From NCBI GenBank assembly GCA_964590995.1, contig CAZPYY010000062.1:1-5635 (forward strand): 5,635 bases of DNA, given 5' to 3'. Source of the stretch: Susulua sp964590995 (GTDB lineage: Bacteria > Omnitrophota > Gorgyraeia > Duberdicusellales > 4484-171). Numbering within the stretch: position 1 is the first letter of the stretch; each line of letters starts with the position of its first letter. The position numbers and the translations under genes are program-made. The notes under the pieces were generated by a model, which was not told the origin of the DNA, ran no database searches, and saw only the letters and a program-made list of their open reading frames with translations. Below are positions 5,506 to 5,635 of the stretch, in pieces.

Positions 5506-5635
5506 ATGGCAAGAGTAATAGGAATCGATTTAGGGACGTCAAATTCATCGGCAGCAGTAATGGAGGGAGGCCGGCCAAGCATTATACCTTCGGCTGAAGG
5601 TGCCGGGGTTGCCAGCGGTAAAGCCTTTCCGTCAG
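5506..5635 (+). CDS. dnaK: Chaperone DnaK (Hsp70), N-terminal fragment cut by the window edge
   Basis: DnaK is the ATP-dependent Hsp70 chaperone that works with GrpE and DnaJ. Only 43 codons are visible. They begin MARVIGIDLGTSNSSAAV, which contains the Hsp70 signature IDLGTSNS and the phosphate-binding loop of the ATPase domain. Next comes EGGRPSIIPSAEG. The segment after EG reads AGVASGKAFPS, where most bacterial DnaKs have the shorter GRTTPS. From memory, this GKAFPS loop resembles a variant in some archaeal and candidate-phylum DnaKs. The start is set by the strong upstream ribosome binding site and a 2-nt gap after the grpE stop. The frame is open to the right edge, so the truncation comes from the window, not the gene. 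Confidence 0.95.
   Translation, partial: MARVIGIDLGTSNSSAAVMEGGRPSIIPSAEGAGVASGKAFPS

Noticed and set aside
1..5635. A new defence, mobile or biosynthetic system
   Set aside because: Every gene except the SPOR protein belongs to a well-known housekeeping or stress family. There are no transposase, integrase, toxin, nuclease or CRISPR signals.

Overview
The window is a gene-dense, all-plus-strand stretch of a bacterial chromosome. It holds six essentially complete genes, plus the first 43 codons of a seventh that runs off the right edge. The order is miaB, a TPR/SPOR-domain envelope protein, miaA, hflX, then a regulated intergenic region of about 100 bp, then hrcA, grpE and dnaK. Base composition is modestly AT-rich. 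The order, the short HrcA, and the MiaA and DnaK sequence variants suggest an uncultivated lineage such as Candidatus Omnitrophota or another PVC-related phylum. That placement is inference from remembered family patterns, not a search result.

Left block (1-4146): miaB, the SPOR gene, miaA and hflX are packed as one probable operon. miaB and the next frame share one base (TAATG), the next gap is 7 nt, and miaA and hflX overlap by 8 nt. MiaA and MiaB catalyse successive steps of ms2i6A formation at A37 of tRNAs reading UNN codons. HflX is a ribosome-associated GTPase that splits or rescues stalled ribosomes. The SPOR protein is an exported, probably periplasmic, peptidoglycan-binding protein. 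Two repeat structures touch miaB. One is a GC-rich palindromic element translated in frame (241-267). The other is a degenerate ATGGGTNN octamer array (1181-1236) exactly where MiaB stops without its usual C-terminal TRAM domain.

Right block (4147-5635): a sigma70-like promoter is followed by a CIRCE operator with one mismatch, at the expected transcription start. It leads into hrcA-grpE-dnaK, a classical HrcA/CIRCE heat-shock operon. HrcA represses its own operon, and GrpE is the nucleotide-exchange factor for DnaK. A perfect 7-bp-arm dyad lies between the -35 and -10 elements and could be a second operator. HrcA is about 100 residues shorter than usual, and the loss appears to be central.

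I see no mobile-element gene, RNA gene, CRISPR array or clearly new multigene system. The main points of interest are the repeats in and after miaB, the missing TRAM domain, the shortened HrcA, the promoter dyad and the DnaK N-terminal variant.
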